NCBI GenBank assembly: GCA_964017065.1
Contig: OZ024784.1
Coordinates: 3,515,152-3,579,151 of the forward strand
Length of the DNA stretch: 64,000 nucleotides
Source of the DNA: Haliclona indistincta
Taxonomy: Eukaryota; Porifera; Demospongiae; Haplosclerida; Chalinidae
Direction: 5' to 3'
Below, in pieces: positions 46,401-55,100 of this stretch. A program made the position numbers and the translations under genes. Within the stretch, counting starts at the first letter, position 1, and each line of letters opens with the position of its first letter. The notes below the pieces were generated by a model that saw nothing but the letters and a program-made list of their open reading frames with translations, had not been told where the DNA came from and ran no database searches.

Positions 46401-47010
46401 CGATAGTTGTATGACAAGTTGATGCAATGTACCTGACGTGATTTCTTCATCCCTGATGTGCGAAACTTCACTACTGCATCATTTACTGTACAAAACAACA
46501 ATAATAATTACAGCCGCATTTACTACACTAATGCATTTTTCTACTAAGTGCATGTATATGGGCATACAGTTATAGTTGGGAGTGAATGGTGACTCCAAAG
46601 GGATAGGTTTCTTGCATACTGGACATTCAGCATGTTGTTGAACTACTTTTTTGATGCAAGGATGACTAGATAAGGACAATTGATAATTCACATGAACAAC
46701 ATGAAGGTGTATAACAATATACCAGTAGCTGTGGCCACACGGGATCACTTGAACCTCTTTGAACAAGTCAAAACAGATAGGACTAAAAGAAAGACAGAAG
46801 CTTAGAGCAGTTTCTGCAGCAATAACATATTTACCACACAAGGTGACTTGGAATCTCAGGCACGTCTCTTAATGGTATCAGAGAAGGAAATTGAGTAGTA
46901 AAGTACTCCTCGTCTTCAGTGCAGCTTTTAGTCCTCTTTCTTGGTGGTGGTTCACTTGAGCTAGGCGGGGAATTTGAAAAGTCCCGACAATCTTTCTTTT
47001 TGGCGTCCAT
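43402..47010 (-). CDS. COP1: E3 ubiquitin ligase COP1 (RING-coiled coil-WD40)
   Basis: Minus-strand gene from MDAKKKDCRDFSNSPPSSSE (start 47010) to VLEMVE (stop 43402). The RING finger reads [27 protein letters not shown] and CPVCKKPI. A coiled-coil region with EQERVKTQLQ and LARLKEERNEERL follows, then seven WD40 repeats with hallmark COP1 segments: VSSIEFDKDGDLFAVAGVTR, SSDYDGTLSVWD, YQEHEKRIWSLAYNP, TGGDDCSLKLW, ANVCCVRFQPS, GHRKAVSYVHYLPDEE and GHINEKNFVGLTVNNGFIAC. COP1 recruits VP-motif substrates such as c-Jun, ETS factors and p53 for degradation. A roughly 560-bp intron (45650-46225) holds nothing recognisable. It is divergent from POLH, 98 bp between starts. Confidence 0.93.
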
Positions 47011-47108
47011 TGTAAAAACGTGAGCACAGATGCAAAATAATTATTGCGAAATAGTAAAACATTCGTTAGATAGCTTAATAAAATAATTACGGTAACTCGT
47101 GTTGATCG
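47011..47108. promoter_or_regulatory. Bidirectional promoter between COP1 and POLH
   Basis: Ninety-eight bases separate the two start codons. The stretch is AT-rich with no element I can name. Confidence 0.5.
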
Positions 47109-49641
47109 ATGATGTCCTCCTCTGCTTTTGCTTCTACCAGTCGTCCTCGCGTAATAGTACTGGTGGACATGGATTGTTTTTACGTGCAAGTTGAGAAACG
47201 ATTGAACCCCAGTCTCAGGAACCAACCCTGTGCAGTAGTGCAATACAACAATTGGCAGGGAGGAGGGTAAACGTTATAATAATGTTGCATAATAATAATT
47301 ATTATTAGCGTGCTGCAGCATCATTGCTGTTGACTATGAAGCAAGGAAGTATGGGGTTAAAAGAAACATTCGTGGAAATGAGGCACGGCAGAAGTGTCCT
47401 CTGATTCAACTTGTTCAAGTGCCTGAGAAGAGAGGGAAAGCTGACCTCACTAAATATCGTCATGCAGGAGCAGAAGTGATTAGCATTCTCTCTCGCTACA
47501 CCAGCTGTATAGAACGAGCGAGCGTTGATGAAGCTTATCTTGACATCACTAGCATTGTTTTTGAGAAGATGGAAGAAATGGGTTTTGAGAGCGTGCTTAC
47601 GTCAGATCTTCCATCTACTCATGTTGCTGGTTGTGAGCACATAGATACAGCAGAGGGAACCATACTAGAGGAGGGAGACCCATTAGATCATGATCCTGAC
47701 AATCAGACGCTAGGTGGAGGAATTGCTGACAATAAATCCAACACTTTGGAACAGGAACCAGTTCAGTTGAATATCAAAGAGAATGAGGATGACGACATTG
47801 ATAATGAGACACGTCGAATACAACTGCTTGGAGAGTGGTTAATGAAGGAAGGCAGAGAGGATGAGATGTCACTGGCTATAGGAGCGATTGTGGCAAGAGA
47901 GATGAGAGAGGCTGTGTTCAAGGAGACAGGATTCACTTGTTCTGCTGGCATAGCCCATAACAAAGTTAACTCACTCTTTCGTCTTTACTTCCTTTTCTTT
48001 CTGTAGCATAATAAACTTTAATTCATTTCTGTAGATGTTGGCAAAGCTGGCAGCTGGCATGAACAAACCCAACCAACAAACCATACTACCTACAAATCAT
48101 GTAGAGAGAGTGTTCTCATGCACTCCATTGAAAAAAGTGTAAGTCTGACCTGACTGTCACAGTAGTTCATTTTGCATGATATCTGGGTTTGATGTTGTCA
48201 ACTTGCTGTAGACGGTTTCTTGGTGGTAAGTTAGGTGCACAGATCCAGGAGCAGTTTGGTTTTGAATATGCTGGAGAATTGACTAATCTCCCAATGAAGA
48301 CTTTGGAACAAAAATTTGGTTCAAAAACTGGGTCAGTAAAAATTCAAAAATAGTATTTACTCCTCATCTTGTTCTGATATAGGGAGTGGTTATATCATGT
48401 ATGTAGAGGTGTAGACAATGATCCTGTGAATGTACACACTATTACTAAGTCTATCGGCTGTGGTAAAAACTTCCCAGGTTCACAGAAGCTTGCTACTGCT
48501 CAGAAGGTAAGAGAGAAAGAGAACAGAAGGAGATATTGAGACTGCCACTACTTCAGGTCTTACACTGGCTACGTGAACTGGCAGCAGAACTGTGTGAGAG
48601 ACTAGATGAAGACCAAAGAGAGGTTAGCAGCAATAGGTGATACATTATGGATTTGTTAGTGCACAGAACTGTCGCAGAGCTGAGCAACTGTCTGTCCATT
48701 TTCTTCCTGCGGAATCATCATCTGGTATGTCACGATCTTGCTCACTACGCAGCTATACCGAGGAACACATTGTCAGCAGTGCTTGGGCAGCCATTAACAA
48801 AGGCCACTCACTACCAAAAAGTATAGATCCAGCAGCGAAAACTCCTCTGACATGGTGAGCTGTGTTTAGAATTTCTTCAAGTGGTTTGTTTTGCTACAGG
48901 ACTGCTGGTTTACAACACCTTGCATTGAATGCCAGCAAATTCACATCCAGTTCTTCAGGCAGTTTGTCTATGAAGACATTTCTTTCCACCTCTGTCAGGA
49001 CTTCTTGTGATGCTACAAACTTCATCACCTCAACCTCCACTACTGCAAACTCTTCCTTCTCCATGAGCCAAACTGAAGTAGTTCATTTATCAAGTATAAA
49101 TAAACGAGAAGATTCTCCTCTTTGCACAGGCAATAGTTTGAGAGGTTGTGACAAAGAGCAACTGGAAAGAGACACTACAATAAACAGAATCTCCACTGTT
49201 GCTTCTAGCATGACAAAGCGTCGTCGGATTACCAATGCAGCAACACCTAAAGCCACCTCAAGTATTCAAAACTACTTTACTCCACTAGCTAGCAAAGCAT
49301 GTTCTGAAGTAAGCATTGATATTACTCCTACAAGCACAGAGCCAGTTGAAGAAACTCAGCAGTATAAGCGACGCAAGGTAGAGGAAGAATTAGTGAGTGA
49401 TGACAACACTTCAGAAGACAAGCAATCAAACCAAGCAGTTGGAGCCGCATCGTGCCCTGTGTGTGGAGCAATGGTGTCTGGATGCATGGCAGAGCATCTC
49501 GACTACCACACAGCTATGGACTTGCATGAATCATTTCAGAATAGTACTTCCTTCAATGATAAGAGAAGCACGCACAAAGAAACTCACCACAGACAATTGC
49601 CATCGCAAGAGAAAATACAAATGTTTTTCAAAAGAACATGA
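47109..49641 (+). CDS. POLH: DNA polymerase eta (Y family)
   Basis: Eight exons join in frame: 47109-47266, 47319-47964, 48035-48138, 48212-48331, 48383-48506, 48557-48622, 48667-48854 and 48900-49641. Polymerase eta bypasses UV dimers. The catalytic acids are in VLVDMDCFYVQVE and ERASVDEAYLDIT. Other family segments are SIIAVDYEARKYGVKRN, CSAGIAHNKMLAKLAAGMNK and FLGGKLGAQI. The insert between the palm acids and GFTCSAG is long and acidic, as in vertebrate POLH. The C-terminus has a UBZ-type zinc finger (CPVCGAMV ... EHLDYHTAMDLHESF) and a terminal PIP box (QEKIQMFF). A second PIP-like segment is SSIQNYFTPL. Confidence 0.94.
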
Positions 49642-49733
49642 TATTTTTGAGTATACTGTTGTATTATTAAAGCTATAATTATTGCCAAAGTTTTAGTAAT
49701 AGTTGCCTTAAACTGTCAATGTAACACTTAAGA

Positions 49734-50780
49734 CTAAAGCATAGATAAGAGATCTTCTGACTCCACAGATTCACTTCTCCTTCTTAAAGGTCGTCGTCCA
49801 CTAGTGCTGCCACTACTTATTGAAGGTAATAATCGAGGAATCTCGACAGGAGCTACTCTTTGTCTTGGTTCTCTTTTCCTCCTCTTCACAGGAGGTGATG
49901 TCCTATCATCTTGCCAGTTGTTTCTTAGAAGTGATGAGATTCCCTCCTCGTTGGCTTCATCTGGTTGTTTTGACTTTGGTGATGGTGTTACAGACACTTC
50001 ATCAGTCGCACCATCAGATTCATCTCCAGAATCAACATTTCTTCTTGAGGAATTAGTTGGCTCATTTGATTTTGCCTGCTTTTGTTGGGATAGGTGAGTA
50101 AGAGATTCCATCAGACGCCGTATTTTTGCTTTTTTCTCATTCAGAACCAGCTTAAATTTGCCATATAAACTACTTTCAAGATCCTCTTTATCTGAAACAC
50201 TCTTATCTAACTGCTGTAGAATTACATTTCTCTCTCTAAGTAGCCGTTCCTTCTCGGCTGCCAGTTCTTCAATGTTAGCCTCGAGTTCAGCCATTTTAGC
50301 TAAAGCATGATCCATCATGCGACAGAAGGCCTGCTGTGGTTTACATGAAGCCAGTACTACTGACCCCAGCACAATTTTGATACCATCTGATCCCATATGC
50401 TTCTTCCAAACGAATTTCATCTTATCCTCACCAACTAGCAAAGTGGAATATAAAAACTCTACACCTTCTACTTGCTCCCCAATGAGTGCTTTTTGAGACA
50501 TCTTCAACAGTTCATCGAAATCTAGTTTAACTGTGTCAGCCATTTCTTTCATTTTCGCGTGCGAAAGTTCGCCCTCCCAGGCATAGTCTCCATCTGTAGC
50601 AAGTATCGAGAAAGCATGTTCTTTGCACTGCACTAATGTATACAGTATAGGGCAAGCTCCTTCAGTCTTGAGACGAATCAAAACTTCTTCTTTTGTTGAG
50701 CAATGGCTACTATCTCTATCTGGATACGAGGAGGATGGAGGAGTAGACTCATCTCCAGCAAACAAGTCGTCGAGAGACAT
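49734..50780 (-). CDS. XRCC4: XRCC4, non-homologous end-joining factor
   Basis: An intronless frame of 348 residues, typical in length (human 336). XRCC4 dimerises, binds and stabilises DNA ligase IV, and forms filaments with XLF. The head domain contains WEGELSHAKMKEMADTV followed by LDFDELLKMSQKAL. The long coiled-coil stalk includes LAAEKERLLRERNVILQQL and FKLVLNEKKAKIRRL, the ligase-IV-binding style segment. The tail is Ser-rich and basic (VKRRKREPRQR), a likely nuclear signal with SP/TP sites (VTPSPKS). The ending RRRSESVESEDLLSML resembles that of vertebrate XRCC4. It is divergent from TM2D2, 56 bp between starts. Confidence 0.9.
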   Translation of the reverse strand: MSLDDLFAGDESTPPSSSYPDRDSSHCSTKEEVLIRLKTEGACPILYTLVQCKEHAFSILATDGDYAWEGELSHAKMKEMADTVKLDFDELLKMSQKALIGEQVEGVEFLYSTLLVGEDKMKFVWKKHMGSDGIKIVLGSVVLASCKPQQAFCRMMDHALAKMAELEANIEELAAEKERLLRERNVILQQLDKSVSDKEDLESSLYGKFKLVLNEKKAKIRRLMESLTHLSQQKQAKSNEPTNSSRRNVDSGDESDGATDEVSVTPSPKSKQPDEANEEGISSLLRNNWQDDRTSPPVKRRKREPRQRVAPVEIPRLLPSISSGSTSGRRPLRRRSESVESEDLLSML

Positions 50781-50836
50781 TTTCTAACAGACCACGCCTT
50801 CCAGTGCTCGAGGTGGGTGTGTCCAATGTGTTGATC

Positions 50837-51600
50837 ATGAAGAATCTGTTGCTGCTCGTCTTGGCGTTATTAGTGGCGACGAGCGTGTCTCAAGAGATCA
50901 CTCTTCCCAACAGCACGACTTGTAACAACTTCACAATTCCTGAAGACTACGATCCGTTGGGTCCTACCGTCCTGTGCTGCCTAGTGTACGTGTAAAAAAT
51001 AGTGTCTAGATCGCAGGAAGTCTGTTTATTGGGCTTAGACATAGTTATTATTCTATGTAAAAAAACACTGCATTTTTGTCTGTTAGGCCGGAGCAATTCT
51101 ATGAGTGTGATGCTCCTTTGGATAATTCTTCAGTAAATAGTACTACAACTTCTGAAATAGGATATTGCAATCAAGTGAGTTGGAACTCGCTCATTGACTA
51201 TTTATACCGCACAATTCCAGTTTGGAGGACAATATTTTGATGACGTAGAGACCACTAGTGTCAACTGTACTGTTCTAGAAGGAGTGATTTGCGCTGGTTC
51301 GAATACATTTGTTAAAACCAATGTTCCATGCATCAGGTGGGACAAAAATGAAAAATTAGTGAATCGGTGTATCTTCTGTGTACCAGGTACAGAGGAATAT
51401 ATTTTCCGACTGTTGTTCTCTTCTCTGTTTTCCTCGGATTTCTGGGAGTGGATCGGTTTTTTCTAGGCTACTGCTGCCTCGGAGTAGCCAAAGTGTTGAC
51501 TCTCGGAGGGTTGGGGGTGTGGTGGATTTTAGATGTGCTACTTCTAGTATCTGGCAATCTCAACCCTAGTGATGGATTTAGCTGGGAACGTTACTATTAG
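50837..51600 (+). CDS. TM2D2: TM2 domain-containing protein 2
   Basis: Four exons join in frame: 50837-50985, 51087-51174, 51221-51336 and 51387-51600. A signal peptide ([18 protein letters not shown]) leads into a Cys-rich, N-glycosylated lumenal region ([39 protein letters not shown]). The TM2 domain follows: two helices joined by the conserved DRF ([17 protein letters not shown]) and [18 protein letters not shown], ending [13 protein letters not shown]. The GVDRF signature and PSDG-SW ending fit TM2D2 rather than TM2D1 or TM2D3. Loss of these genes affects Notch-related signalling in flies. An in-frame Met at 50804 would spoil the signal peptide, so 50837 was chosen. Confidence 0.88.
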
Positions 51601-51695
51601 TAGCTATAAGAAACAAAAAATTAATGTGCTTATGTGTATATTCATTTTATCACCGATATCTCAATGACATTGTACGAACGTAATGTGTTAAAATA

Positions 51696-53600
51696 TTAAT
51701 TTTTAGCTGTCTTTCTTCTATTCTGCAATTTCTGCATGTACCAGTAACCTTGAATAATGGACGCCACTTTTGACGGCATTGGAGGAAGCAGAGATTGATT
51801 AGAGTCATGTGGTTGAGTGCTAGGAGAGGGTTGTGGTTCAGCTGGACGCTGGTAAGGTGTGAGTGAGTATTCTAATGGGGTTGGCTCTGAGCTTGTGCTG
51901 GTAGACTGCAATTGAGAGTCTCTGTTTTCTTCCTCAGTTCGTGGTCTCTTGCATCGCCTATTCTTGTCTTCAGCGTCAACATGTCCACTGCTGCCATTTC
52001 CAGCCATAGCTGACAACTCTTCATCAAACATATCACTTCCTGAATCAAAAGTTGACAAAATGCAATCTGTGGTAGTCACAATCTCACCTGAGGGCAGCAG
52101 GCCTTGGTCACCACCATCAGCTACACACTCAGCTCTTGTTTGATCTTCATGACTCTGAGCAAGTACTGTTCTCTCTTGAGAGAGGTGTGTGTGTGGTAGT
52201 TGCAGGTTTCTCCAGCGATCAAACACCTTCTGCTCTGGTTCCTCCTCCTCTAGCGATTGATAAGAATATATCTCCACCACCTCTTCCTCCTCTTGAGACT
52301 GGGTCTCTGTTATTGGTTGTGCGCAGTCTCTTCTTAGCCCCATCAATCCATTGCCGGTGATTGTTCTTGTTGAGAATTCTAGTTTCGAGTCCTTGAATAT
52401 CAAATTATGCAACCACACCTTTGTTATTGGTGGAGCATTAAATGATGCCACAGATGAGTGATGAACTACTCGACAAGCATCAAGACGAATAAATCCAATC
52501 GATTTGTTTAATGTCCAACCATTTATCCCCTTTAGTAGCTCAAGCTGCTCATTGTCAATGACAGGAATATCATTGGCATCTGAAGAAGAGTTAGCAGAAT
52601 CAAACAAGTCTGGGCTATGAGATGAGGGATCTACAACTGTATGATGATCGATTTCTTGCACTTCCATCTCAACCTCTCCCTCTTTGTGACTAGATGGCTT
52701 ATGCACATTGTTTAACCCAGTGTCCACATGGCGAGCACACAGGTCATTCAAAATTACAGATTGACTTTCTGATATAACACGAACTTCTGTTAGTCTAGCA
52801 GTAACAGATTGACTTTCAGTAGCAGTGTCTGATGTAGCACGGATTCCAACTGGGTCGGTAGTAGTTGTTTGACTTTCTGATGTAGCATGACTTTCCACTG
52901 GCTTGCTGACAATCAGGTCTTTCAACACAGCAGCTTGGGATTCTGATACACCATAAATTTCAATGGGACTGGGGGCATTTAAGTCTTGTAATATAACTGC
53001 TTGACTCTCTGACACAGCATGAATATCCATCGGTATAGTAGATGCTGTCTCCTCTGTTTCCTTTGTATCTGCCTCTTTTTGCATCTGTTCATCCACTTCA
53101 TCCTCGATCTCCATATTATCATCATGCAATTGATTTCCTGTTTTGTCAACATTCAGCAATGAAACACTCGGTTCCTTGTCAATCGCTCCCTTCTTCTTCA
53201 TCTCTTCTTCATCTGTTGAGCTAGTTACTCTCAAGCTCTCATTGGTACCTTGCAGTGCACCAGAAATAGCAGTGGTTTGCTGCACACTGGTAGATCTTAC
53301 TGCAATAGATGTCTCATCACTGCTCTCTATTTCACTACATTCACTCAGACTCAGTTGAGATAGACTGCGATAATATGGATAATTAGCCCTAGCACACCCA
53401 GTCTCATATTCCTCCTCTCCAGGTTCAGAGGAACACTCTCCTTCTTCCATACTGACAGAAACTTGTCCTTGTTGATTGTATTTGGTATTTAGTCCTCGCT
53501 CCAGTGCTTCCATGGGAGAGAAGAAGGGCAAATGACGGTGAGAAGAAGAGGTGAAAATGGTTGTATGTGAAGTAGAAGAAGATTGATTGTGGCGTGACAT
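51696..53600 (-). CDS. Large Ser-Gln-rich acidic protein, unrecognised
   Basis: A single open frame of 634 residues. No known domain recognised. The middle holds imperfect repeats of about 25-35 residues built on SESQ-(A/S)-V-(I/L)-L-(Q/K/N)-DL: VSESQAVILQDL, VSESQAAVLKDL, ATSESQTTTTD and ISESQSVILNDL. These place many Ser-Gln sites together, like SQ/TQ cluster regions phosphorylated by ATM/ATR; that link is inference. A better-ordered segment follows (GWTLNKSIGFIRLDACRVVH ... KVWLHNLIFKD), with a basic patch (KNRRCKRPRTEEE) as a likely nuclear signal. The C-terminus is IIQGYWYMQKLQNRRK. Its position beside XRCC4 and POLH fits a nuclear role but proves nothing. Confidence 0.7.
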   Translation of the reverse strand: MSRHNQSSSTSHTTIFTSSSHRHLPFFSPMEALERGLNTKYNQQGQVSVSMEEGECSSEPGEEEYETGCARANYPYYRSLSQLSLSECSEIESSDETSIAVRSTSVQQTTAISGALQGTNESLRVTSSTDEEEMKKKGAIDKEPSVSLLNVDKTGNQLHDDNMEIEDEVDEQMQKEADTKETEETASTIPMDIHAVSESQAVILQDLNAPSPIEIYGVSESQAAVLKDLIVSKPVESHATSESQTTTTDPVGIRATSDTATESQSVTARLTEVRVISESQSVILNDLCARHVDTGLNNVHKPSSHKEGEVEMEVQEIDHHTVVDPSSHSPDLFDSANSSSDANDIPVIDNEQLELLKGINGWTLNKSIGFIRLDACRVVHHSSVASFNAPPITKVWLHNLIFKDSKLEFSTRTITGNGLMGLRRDCAQPITETQSQEEEEVVEIYSYQSLEEEEPEQKVFDRWRNLQLPHTHLSQERTVLAQSHEDQTRAECVADGGDQGLLPSGEIVTTTDCILSTFDSGSDMFDEELSAMAGNGSSGHVDAEDKNRRCKRPRTEEENRDSQLQSTSTSSEPTPLEYSLTPYQRPAEPQPSPSTQPHDSNQSLLPPMPSKVASIIQGYWYMQKLQNRRKTAKN

Positions 53601-53830
53601 TTTCGATCGTTTTTACACTGTCAAGACTATAGTACAGCAGAGCTCGATCGATCCTTTGCGCGCCACTGCACGATCGAGACGTATTCCTATTACAGCGACC
53701 CCTCCTCTTTTATGTTAATTTAGAGATTTACGGTAAGATCCACATGTGCTTTTAGACTCCGCGCGCAATCCGCGTGCTTAGTAGACTAAAATTCAGATTC
53801 TTGGTGTGAAGCATAGAGAAATGTATCCGC
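53601..53830. promoter_or_regulatory. Intergenic promoter region
   Basis: Spacer between the SQ-rich gene and the putative snoRNA host transcript, containing GC-rich patches (TTTGCGCGCCACTGC, CGCGCGCAATCCGCG). It probably drives both genes divergently. No specific element is certain. Confidence 0.4.
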
Positions 53831-53907
53831 TTGCATCGATCGAAGAAATGACGTGAAGCTGTCTGGTAAGAGCTAGACCTTTCTGTTCTTAGTCTATAGA
53901 GCGTAAC

Positions 53908-53990
53908 AAATCATGATGATAACCGATAGGGACAGCATAGAACACCTCGTGTGCTCTGTGATGTAACCAATAATTGTAGTATCTGATATT
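53908..53990 (+). ncRNA. C/D-box snoRNA candidate 1 (intronic)
   Basis: C box ATGATGA at 53913-53919 and D box CTGA at 53983-53986, with a C'-like TGATGT between. A short AAU/AUU closing stem lies just outside. Near the 5' end GATAGGGACAG is complementary to the 28S segment CUGUCCCUAUC as I remember it, but the D' box next to it is degenerate. Confidence 0.55.
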
Positions 53991-54147
53991 ACCATGTTAA
54001 AAGAGCTATTTTGTAGTGACTTGTCCTTTGTATGATCAATTTTTGTGTCTCTACTTTCACAGGAATGATTTGCCTGAGGTGACCTTTATTCCCGGCTATG
54101 TTGGAAATGGTTAGTGTGTTTAAAAAAGTAAGAGTAGAGTAGTATTA

Positions 54148-54229
54148 ATGGAGAGATGATGATTCGATAGTCTACTGAGATCATGCTAAATGATCATGAG
54201 GCTAATATTTCGCCCCTAGCTGACTCCAT
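54148..54229 (+). ncRNA. C/D-box snoRNA 2 (intronic)
   Basis: All landmarks of a C/D snoRNA are present. The terminal stem ATGGAG/CTCCAT pairs perfectly. C box ATGATGA is at 54156-54162, D' CTGA at 54175-54178, C' ATGATCA at 54190-54196 and D CTGA at 54220-54223. The sequence before the D box (TTTCGCCCCTA) is complementary to the conserved 28S segment UAGGGGCGAAA as I remember it, consistent with a 2'-O-methylation guide there. Confidence 0.75.
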
Positions 54230-54353
54230 GCTGTAGCTACACTATTGTTTTCATATCATGCAATTCTTGTTTCTTTTCATGATAGGTGCAAGTGTGTATC
54301 AGTGCTAATGAGGAGCCTGTTTTTTTGTGAGTTTGTAGCTTCATAATAATTGT

Positions 54354-54438
54354 GGTTGTGGTGATGAATACGATGATGGGAATCTCTCTTATGAGCCCTG
54401 TGCTCAGTGAAGAGTTATTCGTTCGCCGTACTGAACTG
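54354..54438 (+). ncRNA. C/D-box snoRNA candidate 3a
   Basis: GTGATGA (C box) at 54361-54367 and CTGA (D box) at 54431-54434, about 53 bases before the 3' splice site, a distance usual for intronic C/D snoRNAs. The core is repeated almost unchanged in the next two introns. The terminal stem is weak, and the guide target is unknown. Confidence 0.5.
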
Positions 54439-54541
54439 CCTTGATTGGTTCATTTCATGCTTTTATCAATGCATTCATTTTTTTCAGGTGACAAACAAGG
54501 CTATGACTAGAACCTTGTTTGGTGAGTTTGTAGCTTCATAT

Positions 54542-54626
54542 GGTTGTGGTGATGAATACGATGATGGGAATCTCTCTTATGAGCCCTGTGCTCAGTGAAG
54601 AGTTATTCGTTCGCCGTACTGAACTG
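54542..54626 (+). ncRNA. C/D-box snoRNA candidate 3b
   Basis: Second copy, 188 bases downstream of 3a. C box at 54549-54555, D box at 54619-54622. The core from C to D box is identical to 3a as read by eye. Confidence 0.5.
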
Positions 54627-54736
54627 CCTTAATTGGTATTTGGTTCATTTCATGCTTTTATCAATACATTCATTTTTTTCAGGTGACAGACAAGGCTATG
54701 ACTAGAACCTTGTTTGGTGAGTTTGTAGCTTCATAT

Positions 54737-54821
54737 GGTTGTGGTGATGAATACGATGATGGGAATCTCTCTTATGAGCCCTGTGCTCAGTGAAGAGTTA
54801 TTCGTTCGCCGTACTGAACTG
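54737..54821 (+). ncRNA. C/D-box snoRNA candidate 3c
   Basis: Third copy, 195 bases downstream of 3b. C box at 54744-54750, D box at 54814-54817. The sequence diverges from 3a and 3b soon after the D box, where the intron tail differs. Confidence 0.5.
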
Positions 54822-55100
54822 CCTTGGTTTGAATGATCGTATCAATGTGCTTTTGTACAGATAACAGCAACTGAAGACTTGCAGTTCCAGGAACATTATT
54901 TTCATTTTCAAACTTATTACTGTCTTATAACAATTCTTGTTTTTTGTTGAAAATTTTTTAACTTCTATGAGCTAGCTCTGCTTGTGTATCTGCTGACAGT
55001 CCTCTGATCTCTCCTACCAGAGGGTGAAAGTGACCATGTGTCACTGTGAGTATTCCAACAGCCTGCGTCGTCATCAGAGAATAGTTTGATTGATAATAGA

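Larger units (their letters stand above)
53831..54960 (+). ncRNA. Putative non-coding snoRNA host gene
   Basis: Short exons without a shared open frame alternate with introns that hold C/D-box-like RNAs. Exons inferred from GT-AG sites: to 53865, 54063-54109, 54286-54326, 54488-54521, 54683-54716 and from 54861. The fourth and fifth exons are 34-base duplicates of each other (GTGACAAACAAGGCTATGAC). Five introns each carry one candidate snoRNA. The layout resembles animal host genes such as GAS5 and the SNHG family. No protein is supported: the only open frames are short and lie in the snoRNA-bearing introns. Transcript ends are not defined. Confidence 0.6.

Noticed and set aside
54407..54598. 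63-codon open frame in the snoRNA region
   Set aside because: It spans an inferred intron, exon and snoRNA copy, and the three-fold repeat does not keep a common frame with protein-like features.
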